Origin: CAITZA01 sp937915285
GTDB taxonomy: Bacteria; Desulfobacterota; Desulfomonilia; Desulfomonilales; Desulfomonilaceae
Direction: 5' to 3'
DNA: 64,000 nucleotides
Assembly (NCBI GenBank): GCA_036821825.1
Contig: DAISIV010000009.1
Coordinates: 36,433-100,432 of the forward strand
Numbering within the stretch: the stretch's first letter is position 1; every line of letters begins with the position of its first letter. Below the pieces are notes generated by a model. It made no database searches, was not told the DNA's origin, and saw nothing but the letters and a program-made list of their open reading frames with translations. A program made the translations under genes and the position numbers. This document shows positions 26,317-34,467 of the stretch, one piece after another.

Positions 26317-27021
26317 GTGACCATTTTCAAAAATCCTGTATTCAGGCCCATTGGTGACATGGGGCTTTTGATTCGGGTTGGCGACTCGATTGACAGGGAA
26401 ACCAATTCATGTGTGCGCCGTCTTGTCAGGCGACTCGAGTCTGCGCCACGCCCGGGACTGATAGAAGTCATTCCAGCCTACAACACTGTCCTGATAAATT
26501 TTGATCCTCTGAGAAGTCCTATGGACTCCTGGATCGAATTTGTAGAATCTCTTGACTACCGGAACCCAACGGAGAAAATCGAATATGACATCGGACGGAT
26601 TGTCGAAATACCTGTTCTTTATGGAGGAGAATTCGGTCAGGATATAGAATTTGTCGCAAAGATAAACAATGTTAGCGTACATGATGTCATCCGAATACAC
26701 TCCTCTGAAGAATATTTTGTATACATGTTGGGATTTACTCCGGGATTTGCTTACTTGGGCGGTTTAAGCCCAAAAATACATGCCCCCCGTCTTGACTCAC
26801 CCAGGGAGGTAGTTCCAGCAGGCTCCATTGGAATAGCCAATGACCAGACTGGTATTTACCCCATTTCTAGCGCCGGAGGCTGGCGACTCATCGGAAGAAC
26901 TCCATTGAAATTGTTCCGACCTCAGGACAAGAGCCCCTTCGTTTATGAGGCAGGAGACTCCATAAGGTTTCGTTCCATTAGCCCAGAAGAATATGAAAGT
27001 CTAACGGAATTCCATGATTAG
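26317..27021 (+). CDS. pxpB: 5-oxoprolinase subunit B (KipI family)
   Basis: A 234-residue KipI-type protein with the cyclophilin-like C-terminal half. Recognisable boxes are YNTVLINFDP near residue 48, the EIPVLYGGEFGQD segment near 95, and the long conserved YMLGFTPGFAYLGGL near 138 with PAGSIGIANDQTGIYP near 170. It appears to start at GTG 26317, where no clear Shine-Dalgarno is seen, so a slightly different start is possible. It overlaps pxpC by 8 bases and acts with PxpA and PxpC in pyroglutamate hydrolysis. Confidence 0.92.
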   Translation: MTIFKNPVFRPIGDMGLLIRVGDSIDRETNSCVRRLVRRLESAPRPGLIEVIPAYNTVLINFDPLRSPMDSWIEFVESLDYRNPTEKIEYDIGRIVEIPVLYGGEFGQDIEFVAKINNVSVHDVIRIHSSEEYFVYMLGFTPGFAYLGGLSPKIHAPRLDSPREVVPAGSIGIANDQTGIYPISSAGGWRLIGRTPLKLFRPQDKSPFVYEAGDSIRFRSISPEEYESLTEFHD

Positions 27022-27961
27022 GGACGTCTTTGAAATTCAGTATCCCGGTCCCATGACGACGATTCAGGATATGGGACGCTTTGGATTCAGAAAATACGGG
27101 ATCCCGGTGTCAGGGGCTCTAGACAGGTTTTCCAGCTCAGTTGCCAATAGGCTCGTTGGAAACCCAATGCATGCCCCATTATTGGAAACAACCTTTCTTG
27201 GCCCCAGAATGCTGGCCCTATCTGATTGCGTCATTTCCCTTACCGGCGCCAGTGTCAACCTGAAGATTAACCAAAGGGAAAAACCTCTTTGGTCAACGCT
27301 GAAGGTGAGGGCGGGTGATGTCGTCAGTATTGGTCCGGCCAAAAGCGGTGTTAGGAGTTACCTTGCTATTGGGGGAGGCGTATGGTCTCCTACAGTTATG
27401 GGCAGCTCCTCAACTTTTGTAGCGGCAGGCCTTGGTGGTTTCCAGGGGCGAAACCTCCAGGAAGGCGATAGAATCCAGGCCGGCTTTCAGGAAGAAGTCC
27501 CCCCAATGCTGGCGCTGGACGATAAATTCATTCCGTGCTTCGATCACCAGGTAATCCTCAGGTCTGTTCAAGGTCCTCAGGCGGACTATTTTGATGAGGG
27601 CCTCCAGACTTTTGTATCCTCGGTCTATGTTACAACACCTGGAGCGGACAGGATGGGGGTCCGTCTCCATGGGCCTCCTATGGAGTTCAGAAGCCAATCA
27701 AAACGAACCATAGTTTCTGAGCCCAGCTTGCCGGGCTGCGTCCAGGCTCCACCCGATGGACAGCCAATAATTCTGCTGGTTGAACAAACTATTGGCGGTT
27801 ACGCAAAGATCGCTACCGTAATTTCGGCGGATCTGGACCTTGTGGCGCAGTTGAGACCGGGTGACCAGGTCAACTTCGTCATCGTAAGCCTCGCTCAGGC
27901 TAGGACTGCGAGAATGGATTCAGAGCTTGGGCGACAGTCAATCAAATTCCATGTCTCATGA
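27014..27961 (+). CDS. pxpC: 5-oxoprolinase subunit C (KipA/biotin-dependent carboxyltransferase-like)
   Basis: A 315-residue KipA protein. The opening GPMTTIQDMGRFGFRKYGIPVSGALD is the family hallmark, followed by GGVWSPTVMGSSSTF near 115 and GADRMGVRLHGP near 215. It ends with the GGYAKIATVISADLDLVAQL block near 260. It is often misannotated as an allophanate hydrolase or carboxyltransferase. Adjacency with pxpAB identifies it as the third 5-oxoprolinase subunit. It is the last gene before a 412-base gap and the rnf operon. Confidence 0.93.
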   Translation: MIRDVFEIQYPGPMTTIQDMGRFGFRKYGIPVSGALDRFSSSVANRLVGNPMHAPLLETTFLGPRMLALSDCVISLTGASVNLKINQREKPLWSTLKVRAGDVVSIGPAKSGVRSYLAIGGGVWSPTVMGSSSTFVAAGLGGFQGRNLQEGDRIQAGFQEEVPPMLALDDKFIPCFDHQVILRSVQGPQADYFDEGLQTFVSSVYVTTPGADRMGVRLHGPPMEFRSQSKRTIVSEPSLPGCVQAPPDGQPIILLVEQTIGGYAKIATVISADLDLVAQLRPGDQVNFVIVSLAQARTARMDSELGRQSIKFHVS

Positions 27962-28373
27962 TTCCAGTGAGAAGTTTTTGAGCGGCTCAAAATTCTGTCA
28001 GATGAATTGTTGATCGCGCTGAATCGGCAAGATCCGAAAATAGGGGGAGTCCATGGACTGATTTTATAATCAAAGCGATTTTCAGTGATTTCCTAAGCTT
28101 ATTTTTAGAAATGTAGGGAAATGACTCTTTTTGGATAGGTAATAAGTCTTGACAGTGACTCTATACAATATTATGGTTTTAAACTGTGTTACAAGGTTTG
28201 TTCACCATGGGTAACGCGTTTTTGTTGTTCCGTAGAAGGTACATTTCTTAAAAATCCACCAAATTAAAAAGGGGCCCGTCTTGTAATGGCTTGAAAGAAC
28301 GCCGGGTGAGCATCTCGACTCTCAGGTGATCTGTGGAATGACGGAGGCGGTGTATCCCGATCGATGAGGAAAC
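27962..28373. other. 412-base non-coding gap upstream of the rnf operon
   Basis: No convincing gene. It begins with a 17-base dyad, TTTTGAGC-G-GCTCAAAA (27976-27992), just after the pxpC stop. A promoter candidate, TTGACA (28149-28154), 17 bases, TATGGT (28172-28177), follows, then a leader of about 190 bases that contains a G/C-rich stretch at 28270-28310. I could not fit the leader to a known riboswitch. Confidence 0.5.
28149..28177 (+). promoter_or_regulatory. predicted rnf promoter
   Basis: A perfect TTGACA box is followed after 17 bases by TATGGT, about 197 bases before rnfC. It is the best sigma-70 match in the gap and predicts a long leader. Confidence 0.5.
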
Positions 28374-29696
28374 ATGTCAGGATTTACTTTTCCAAAAGGC
28401 GGTATTCATCCAGATGAACACAAGGAATTGACTGAGCATCTGGCAATCGAGGAAATGGCGCCACCTGATCAGGTTGTTATCCCTCTCTCCATGCACTTTG
28501 GCGCTCCTGCCAAACCGCTGGTAAAAAAGAAACAGGAAGTTCAGGAGGGGGAGCCGATAGCTGTTGTAGAGAAGGCTTTGGGCGCTACAATCCACAGTAG
28601 TGTTACAGGAGTGGTAAAAACCATTGAGCCACGCCCGCACCCTACGATGGTGCGATGTGACGCTATTGTAATTGACAGGGACCCTCAGGCGGCTCCACGC
28701 GTTTATGAGGCGGAAGACTGGCGTAAGATCCCCAGGGAACAATTGTTGGCCCGCGTTAAAGACGCAGGGATAGTTGGCCTGGGAGGGGCCGGATTCCCGA
28801 CTCATGTCAAACTCTCGCCTCCTCCGACCGCAAAAATAGACACCCTTATCCTCAACGGCGCAGAATGTGAGCCTTACCTAACCACCGATCACAGGCTAAT
28901 GCTCGAATACACAAACCAGGTAATTGAGGGAGCAAAGATAATACTCAAGATACTTGGCATAAAGAAGTGTGTGATTGGAATAGAGCTTAACAAGCCTGAC
29001 GCAATCAACATGATGACCAAGGCTCTGGCTCAGAACGGTTCCAAGGACGATTTTGAAGTCACCGCCCAGGGAATGGAAGTAAAGTATCCCCAGGGTTCAG
29101 AGAAACAGCTCATATATTCCCTGACCAAGAGGGCTGTGCCTGGTGGCGGATTGCCATTTGATGTTGGTGTCATAGTCCAGAATATATCGACCACGGTGTC
29201 AGTCTACGAAGCATGCGCATTCAACAAGCCGCTTTACGAAAAAGTGGCTACATTCTCTGGAAAAGCAATTAACAGGCCAGCGAATCTCAAATTGAAAGTG
29301 GGGGTCTTACTCCAGGATGTAGTGAATTACCTGGGAGGCACAAGAGATCTGATCAAGATTGTCTCTGGTGGTCCGATGATGGGCTTTGCAATCTCGGCGC
29401 TGGACGTGCCGGTAACAAAAACCACATCCGGCGTTTTGTTCCTCGATAGCACTGAAACCGACCTAGGTGATTTTGGACCCTGCATTCATTGTGGTTGGTG
29501 CATGCAGGCCTGCCCCATGGGACTGGCTCCAAAAGAAGTGGCCTTGTATGTAGAAGCCGAAAAGGGCCACCTGACAACTAAATTCGGCATCATGGACTGT
29601 TTTGAGTGCGGTTGCTGCGCTTATGTCTGTCCCGCAAAAAGGCCACTGGTTCAGTTTGCCAGGCTAGCCAAAATAGCGGTCAAGAAGCATGGTTAG
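28374..29696 (+). CDS. rnfC: Rnf complex subunit C (NADH-binding, 2 x 4Fe-4S)
   Basis: A 440-residue RnfC. The N-terminal region HLAIEEMAPPDQVVIPLSMH is typical, and the NADH/FMN-binding glycine loop reads VGLGGAGFPTHVKL near residue 135. Two complete ferredoxin motifs lie near 363-425, CIHCGWCMQACP and CFECGCCAYVCP. RnfC is the peripheral subunit that exchanges electrons with NAD(H). It is the first gene of rnfCDGEAB, the order known from Clostridia/Acetobacterium. GAGGAAAC precedes the ATG. No residues of note are missing. Confidence 0.95.
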   Translation: MSGFTFPKGGIHPDEHKELTEHLAIEEMAPPDQVVIPLSMHFGAPAKPLVKKKQEVQEGEPIAVVEKALGATIHSSVTGVVKTIEPRPHPTMVRCDAIVIDRDPQAAPRVYEAEDWRKIPREQLLARVKDAGIVGLGGAGFPTHVKLSPPPTAKIDTLILNGAECEPYLTTDHRLMLEYTNQVIEGAKIILKILGIKKCVIGIELNKPDAINMMTKALAQNGSKDDFEVTAQGMEVKYPQGSEKQLIYSLTKRAVPGGGLPFDVGVIVQNISTTVSVYEACAFNKPLYEKVATFSGKAINRPANLKLKVGVLLQDVVNYLGGTRDLIKIVSGGPMMGFAISALDVPVTKTTSGVLFLDSTETDLGDFGPCIHCGWCMQACPMGLAPKEVALYVEAEKGHLTTKFGIMDCFECGCCAYVCPAKRPLVQFARLAKIAVKKHG

Positions 29697-29805
29697 AACT
29701 AGACAGACTTTAGAAGTTTGTCCTGTTTGACACAACTACGGATTTTCGAAAAGGTCAGCGACTTAGTCTAAGACTTAAATCTAACTTTAACGGGAGGGTC
29801 GGACG

Positions 29806-30873
29806 ATCGAAACTCGAGAACAAACCAATCCGAACGTCAGGCCAGAATGGTCAGTTTCGGTATCTCCGCATATAAGAAGGGGGACCACAACAGCAGGAAT
29901 CATGTGGACCGTTTCCGCTACCCTGATGCCTGTACTGTTGCTGTCCATCTACAATTTTGGTCTGCGTAGTCTCATTCTGACGGCAATCAGTGTCGTTTCA
30001 TGCGTAATAGTCGAAGTAATCTGCCAGAAAATAATGGGCCGCAAGGTTTCGGTCAGTGATGGAAGTTCAGTGTTGACCGGTTTGCTGATGGCCTTGGTCA
30101 TACCGCCGGGGGTTCCGTACTACCTTCCTGTGGTGGGCGCTTTTGCGGCTATCTTTCTGGCCAAGGAATTAATGGGCGGAATAGGGTACAATGTCTGGAA
30201 TCCCGCTCTGGTCGGTAGAGCATTTTTGCAGTCGGCATTTCCGGTGGCCATTACTACAGCCTGGATTCCTCCGGAGCAGCTTGCAAAAGCTCCGATAACT
30301 GTTTTCCTCAGTCCTGGAAGCGTAGACGCCATTTCGACCGCTACACCCCTAGGAGTGCTCAAGCAATACGGAATGACCGCTCTAACCCAACAGTTCGGAT
30401 CTCTGGATTCAATCTATTACAACTTTTTCGTCGGATTCAAACCTGGTTGCATAGGTGAGACGTCGGGGTTGCTCATTTTGCTGGGTGGACTTTTCCTGAT
30501 TTTCAGGGGGATCATAACCTGGCACATCCCTGTGGCTACGATAGTCTCTGCAGGATTCATGGCCTGGCTCATCGGTGGACCAACAATAGGAACCGGTAAC
30601 CCGTTGGTTCATGTGCTTTCAGGCGGATTGATGTTGGGCGCTTTTTACATGTGCACAGACTATGTCACCTCACCTACTCTGAAGTCGGCACAGATGGTTT
30701 TTGGCGCCGGCGTGGGTATTCTCACGGTATTGATTAGGGTCAAGGGTGGTTATCCGGAAGGCGTGTGTTACGCCATACTTCTGATGAACTGCCTGACTCC
30801 GGCTCTGGACGATTGGTTCCAGCCGAAGAGATTCGCTCCGCCAAAAGCTGCGCCAGTCGCCGCCACAAAATAG
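29806..30873 (+). CDS. rnfD: Rnf complex subunit D (covalent FMN membrane subunit), apparent ATC start
   Basis: Integral membrane subunit with about nine helices. The covalent-FMN threonine lies in ISTATPLGVL. The first ATG (29902) would cut off the conserved RnfD N-terminus, because in-frame codons upstream encode VSVSPHIRRGTTTAGIM, matching the family SPHxR...T..IM block. That frame is bounded by TAA at 29788-29790 and has no ATG, GTG, TTG or CTG. A strong GGGAGGG (29792-29798) lies 7 bases before an ATC at 29806, which I take as the start, giving 355 residues. If only the ATG is used the protein is 323 residues. The start assignment is inference; the gene identity is secure. Confidence 0.9.
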   Translation: METREQTNPNVRPEWSVSVSPHIRRGTTTAGIMWTVSATLMPVLLLSIYNFGLRSLILTAISVVSCVIVEVICQKIMGRKVSVSDGSSVLTGLLMALVIPPGVPYYLPVVGAFAAIFLAKELMGGIGYNVWNPALVGRAFLQSAFPVAITTAWIPPEQLAKAPITVFLSPGSVDAISTATPLGVLKQYGMTALTQQFGSLDSIYYNFFVGFKPGCIGETSGLLILLGGLFLIFRGIITWHIPVATIVSAGFMAWLIGGPTIGTGNPLVHVLSGGLMLGAFYMCTDYVTSPTLKSAQMVFGAGVGILTVLIRVKGGYPEGVCYAILLMNCLTPALDDWFQPKRFAPPKAAPVAATK

Positions 30874-30902
30874 CTCTTCGATGAGTTGTTCATGAGGAAT
30901 CC

Positions 30903-31811
30903 ATGAAAGAGATAATAAAAATTGTAGCTAGTTTGACCGCTGTATGTGTTGCAGCCTCCTTGATTCTGGGATTTGTTTACGCTCAAACAGATCATCGCAA
31001 GAAGGAGATTGAGGAAAAGCGTCACAAGGAGACAATACAGTCCCTGTTGGGATATGGTCCCGGGAAAAAAGCTCCTGATAATCTGAAAATACATCATGTA
31101 GAGAGATTCGTAGTCAACAGGCCCGACGGCACAATTGCGCTCGGTTATCTCCTGCCCCTCAAGGATCACAAGCATGTGTTCGCCGAAATAGATCTGAATG
31201 GCAAGGTCGGCGAGATATTCACCATAAAGGCTGACGCAGCCCAGTTGAGTGAAAAGTCCACAATGGATGCGGCTATCCTGGCAGATCTGCCCAAGGGCAC
31301 CAAAATCAAACACGCCCAGACGCTTTATGTTGCTGATCTTGGTGACAAGAGGCTCGGGTATGTTGTCTCAGGCTCTACTCAGGGCTTCAAGACTTTCATA
31401 AAGCTGATGGTGTCACTTGATCCTCAATTCACAGTAACCGGAGTGGCCATCCTGCATTCTGAGGAAGATCCCGGTCTGGGTGACGAAATCAAGAAAGATT
31501 TCTTCAAAAACCAGTTTACCGGCAAGACGTTGGAGTTACTAAAAAAACTCACAGTTGTTAAAGACCCTCTACCGCTGGAATATGCCACAGCCCTTGATCC
31601 TGAAAAGGCCAAAAAGAAGGGCCTGACGGATCAGCAGGTGAAGGAAATCAAGAATCAGCACCTCAATGACAATATCTACGCCCTGACGGGAGCTACCATA
31701 TCTAGCAAAGCTCTGACAGTAGGGGTTGTTGATACCGTCAAGAAATTTGTCTACCGTCTCGATATCCTCAACGATGCTATCAAGGATAAATCCTTGTCAG
31801 TGGCGTTTTAA
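30903..31811 (+). CDS. rnfG: Rnf complex subunit G (covalent FMN protein)
   Basis: A 302-residue protein with one N-terminal membrane helix (residues about 5-27, ending VYAQT) and an extracytoplasmic FMN-binding domain. The flavin attachment motif is ALTGATISSKAL near residue 258, with the acceptor threonine of TGAT present. RnfG passes electrons between RnfD and the membrane iron-sulfur centre. It is longer than the roughly 200-residue E. coli form because of inserted charged segments. GAGGA precedes the ATG. The gap to rnfD is 29 bases and to rnfE 9 bases. Confidence 0.93.
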   Translation: MKEIIKIVASLTAVCVAASLILGFVYAQTDHRKKEIEEKRHKETIQSLLGYGPGKKAPDNLKIHHVERFVVNRPDGTIALGYLLPLKDHKHVFAEIDLNGKVGEIFTIKADAAQLSEKSTMDAAILADLPKGTKIKHAQTLYVADLGDKRLGYVVSGSTQGFKTFIKLMVSLDPQFTVTGVAILHSEEDPGLGDEIKKDFFKNQFTGKTLELLKKLTVVKDPLPLEYATALDPEKAKKKGLTDQQVKEIKNQHLNDNIYALTGATISSKALTVGVVDTVKKFVYRLDILNDAIKDKSLSVAF

Positions 31812-31820
31812 CGGAGGTCA

Positions 31821-32444
31821 ATGTTGAATAGAAACGTCCAACTTCTCTGGAACGGCCTCATCCCGGAAAACCCCATTTTCCGTCTGGCCTTGAGTATGTG
31901 TCCTGCCGTGGCTGTTACAACCTCTGTTGAAAACGGGTTGATGCTCGGTCTGGCAGTCATTTTTGTCCAGGTTTTTTCAAGCTGCACCGTGGCTATGTTC
32001 AGATCCTATATCCATCCAAGAATCCGAATACCAGCGTACGTCATAGTCATCGCTCTCTGGGTTACCGTCATAGACATGATTCTGCCGGTCATATCTCCGG
32101 ATGTGTACAAGAAGGTAGAGTTATTCGTTAAACTTATAGTCGTGTTTGCCATCATCATATCAAGACTGGAGCTATTCGCCTCCAAGGAGCCGCTGGTTCC
32201 GTCATTCTTCGACGGTCTTGGTATGGGGTTGGGTTTCTTGCTGGGACTGGTTGTTACAGGAGCCATTCGCGAATTACTCGGCACCGGCAGAATATTCGGA
32301 TTCGAAGTGCTGGATTCAGGTCCCTTACTGATAATGATTCTTCCAGCGGGAGGCTTTTTTGTCATCGGGTTTATCATGGCGGCCTTCAACTACATTGAAT
32401 ACAAGATCACCGGTAAAATACCGACTTCGGGGGGAGCGCACTAA
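31821..32444 (+). CDS. rnfE: Rnf complex subunit E lacking one conserved membrane cysteine
   Basis: A 207-residue six-helix protein of the NqrD/RnfE family. The first cluster cysteine is intact in LSMCPAVAVTTS (C27). The second half-site, normally TNC followed by the (G/A)RxExFA motif, reads VVFAIIISRLELFA here, so the expected cysteine is alanine at residue 110 (GCC, 32148-32150). In Rnf/Nqr structures RnfA and RnfE together donate four cysteines to an intramembrane [2Fe-2S] cluster. Only three are visible here. Translation is coupled to rnfA (2-base gap), with a GGAGGT site before the ATG. The substitution is seen in the sequence; its effect is unknown. Confidence 0.92.
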   Translation: MLNRNVQLLWNGLIPENPIFRLALSMCPAVAVTTSVENGLMLGLAVIFVQVFSSCTVAMFRSYIHPRIRIPAYVIVIALWVTVIDMILPVISPDVYKKVELFVKLIVVFAIIISRLELFASKEPLVPSFFDGLGMGLGFLLGLVVTGAIRELLGTGRIFGFEVLDSGPLLIMILPAGGFFVIGFIMAAFNYIEYKITGKIPTSGGAH

Positions 32445-32446
32445 CC

Positions 32447-33403
32447 ATGAAAAAGACACGATTTTCACGGGCAACTGCCATCCTGGGAACCCTCGTCCTT
32501 TTGACCCTTTTGTGCGTGAACTTCTCGGAGGCTGCGCTTAGTGGTTCCTTCAAGAAAGACAATGAGATAACAATATCGTTTGGGACTCCGGTAGACGAGG
32601 CATGGGCAAAAAACACCGCCAATTACAATGTCTTCCAGAAAACGGATCCAGACATACGTGTGCCGGTGGAATCTGTAACCCTGGATTCCAGAAAAACATC
32701 AGCCGATCTCAAGTTCCAGGATCCTCTCAACCTCTCCAGTGAATATACTGTCGAGGCCAAGGATGTTTTGTCCGAGGGCAAGACTCTGGGAAAACTCGAA
32801 TTCTCGGTCAAGAAGAGCCAGGCGCAGATCCTTTTCACAATCCTTTTAGGCGCCATGCTCATAAACAACTTTGTTTTCACCAAATACTTGGGGCTCTGCA
32901 TATTCTTTGGTGTTTCCCAGAAGAAGGATACAGCCATCGGCATGGGTATTACCTTCACGCTGGTAATGGTTCTGAGCGCAATTTTCTGCTGGGCCATTTA
33001 CACCTACATCCTCAAGGCTCTTCAGCTACAGTTCCTGCAGATCATAGTGTTCATAGGCACTGTCGCCATCTTTGTCCAGGCCATGGATACGATACTGAGA
33101 AAGGTAAACCCCTTCCTGTTCAAGAAATTAGGGGTATACCTGGTGCTGATAGTCACCAACTGTATCATCCTGGCTGTGCCACTCATCAACGTAGATAGCG
33201 GCTACGGTCTGTTCGAAAGTATGACAGAAGGCCTTGGAGCAGGAGTAGGTTTCGCTCTGGCGCTATTCCTGATGGCATGTGTGAGGGAGAAGCTGGAATT
33301 ATGCAGGGTTCCTGCAGTGTTCAAAGGACTGCCAATTGCCTTTGTGGTTGCGGGAATGTTTGCCCTGGCATTTCTTGGCTTTTCCGGATTGTCGATCTTC
33401 TAG
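32447..33403 (+). CDS. rnfA: Rnf complex subunit A with N-terminal signal peptide and Ig-like domain
   Basis: A 318-residue protein, against about 190 for ordinary RnfA. Residues 1-29 look like a cleavable signal (ATAILGTLVLLTLLCVNFSEA). Residues 30-120 are a hydrophilic beta-rich segment resembling a bacterial Ig-like/SbsA-type domain (ITISFGTPVDEAWAKNTANY, then LNLSSEYTVEAKDVL). The true RnfA core starts near 127 (AQILFTILLG). Both cluster cysteines are present: C151 in YLGLC and C239 in IVTNC. RnfA normally has its N-terminus outside the membrane, so an added exported domain fits the topology. No stop or frameshift separates the parts. Confidence 0.93.
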   Translation: MKKTRFSRATAILGTLVLLTLLCVNFSEAALSGSFKKDNEITISFGTPVDEAWAKNTANYNVFQKTDPDIRVPVESVTLDSRKTSADLKFQDPLNLSSEYTVEAKDVLSEGKTLGKLEFSVKKSQAQILFTILLGAMLINNFVFTKYLGLCIFFGVSQKKDTAIGMGITFTLVMVLSAIFCWAIYTYILKALQLQFLQIIVFIGTVAIFVQAMDTILRKVNPFLFKKLGVYLVLIVTNCIILAVPLINVDSGYGLFESMTEGLGAGVGFALALFLMACVREKLELCRVPAVFKGLPIAFVVAGMFALAFLGFSGLSIF

Positions 33404-33456
33404 AGGTCGTAGAAAGAACAACAGGAGATTAATACTCTCCTTGGAGGCGCTATAAA

Positions 33457-34374
33457 ATGGACAGTGTTTGGACCATAGCTTTGAATGGAATACTCTTTTT
33501 CCTCGTTTTCGGCATTCTATGCGGGCTTGCTTTGGCAGTGGCCGCAAAGAAGTTCGCCGTAAAGGTGGACCCAAAGATAGAAGCTGTTAGAGCCTGCCTC
33601 CCTGGCGCGAACTGTGGGGCGTGTGGATATGCCGGATGCGAATCATACGCAGAGGCTGTTGTCACGGATCCTAGCTGCCCACCAAGCAAATGCGCGCCGG
33701 GTAAACAGACGGTAGCAGACAAGGTAGCCGAAATTACCGGTAAATCTGCAGGCTCGGCCGCCCCGGTGATTTCAGTGCTGAGATGCTCCAGGAATGAAGG
33801 TAATGTCAAAAAGAAATATGCTTACGTCGGTTACGACACCTGCCAGGGCGCTGCCATAGCTTTCGGCGGACCGTACGAATGCACATTCGCATGTATAGGG
33901 TATGGTGACTGTGAGGCGTCATGTCCTTTCCATGCCATACACATGAAAGACGACATGCCTGTGATTGATCCTGAGGCATGCACTGGATGTGGCGTATGTG
34001 TCAAGAATTGCCCGAAACAGGTGTTGCAGCTCATTCCCAAGGACGCCCTGGCTTATGTTCCCTGCAGCAGTAGAGACTCAGGAAAGGCAGTAACCAACGT
34101 GTGTGAGGCAGGCTGCATACACTGCGGGGCCTGTACCAGAAAAGCCAAGGATATCATTAATATGGTCAATGACCGTATTGAGATAGACTATGAGAAATTA
34201 GACGAGGATGCAGCCAAGGCTGGGGTTTGGGCCTGTAGCAAGCAGTTCATTTTCAGGTATACAGACCCGGCACGTCAGCTAAAGGCCGTGGAACAGATCA
34301 AGGCCGAGCAGGCCGCGAAAAAAGCGGCTGCGGCAGCCAAGGCTGCTCAGGAATCCAGCGCCAAGGAGTCCTGA
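33457..34374 (+). CDS. rnfB: Rnf complex subunit B (polyferredoxin) with degenerate C-terminal motifs
   Basis: A 305-residue electron-entry subunit. It has an N-terminal membrane helix (residues 5-30), then the Fe-S domain CLPGANCGACGYAGC (47-61). Two full 4Fe-4S motifs follow, C142/C146/C152/C156 and C175/C178/C181/C185. Then comes the long-form extension known from clostridial RnfB. Its third motif, C216-x3-C-x2-C-x2-C, ends in alanine at 230 where a cysteine is expected. The fourth (around 248-260) retains only C260. The tail (about 280-305) is a Lys/Ala helix. GGAGG precedes the ATG. RnfB accepts or donates electrons with ferredoxin in the cytosol. Confidence 0.93.
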   Translation: MDSVWTIALNGILFFLVFGILCGLALAVAAKKFAVKVDPKIEAVRACLPGANCGACGYAGCESYAEAVVTDPSCPPSKCAPGKQTVADKVAEITGKSAGSAAPVISVLRCSRNEGNVKKKYAYVGYDTCQGAAIAFGGPYECTFACIGYGDCEASCPFHAIHMKDDMPVIDPEACTGCGVCVKNCPKQVLQLIPKDALAYVPCSSRDSGKAVTNVCEAGCIHCGACTRKAKDIINMVNDRIEIDYEKLDEDAAKAGVWACSKQFIFRYTDPARQLKAVEQIKAEQAAKKAAAAAKAAQESSAKES

Positions 34375-34467
34375 AATTGTATGGTAAAGACCGGCTGTCC
34401 ATGATATTCATAGGCTAGCAAGTCTTTTTGCTGATTGGCTTCGCTCTGTTTGCGAAAGGAGTTCGCA

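Noticed and set aside
28178..28373. Possible riboswitch in the rnf leader
   Set aside because: I tried to fit c-di-GMP and other common patterns to the G/C-rich part and found no convincing conserved core.
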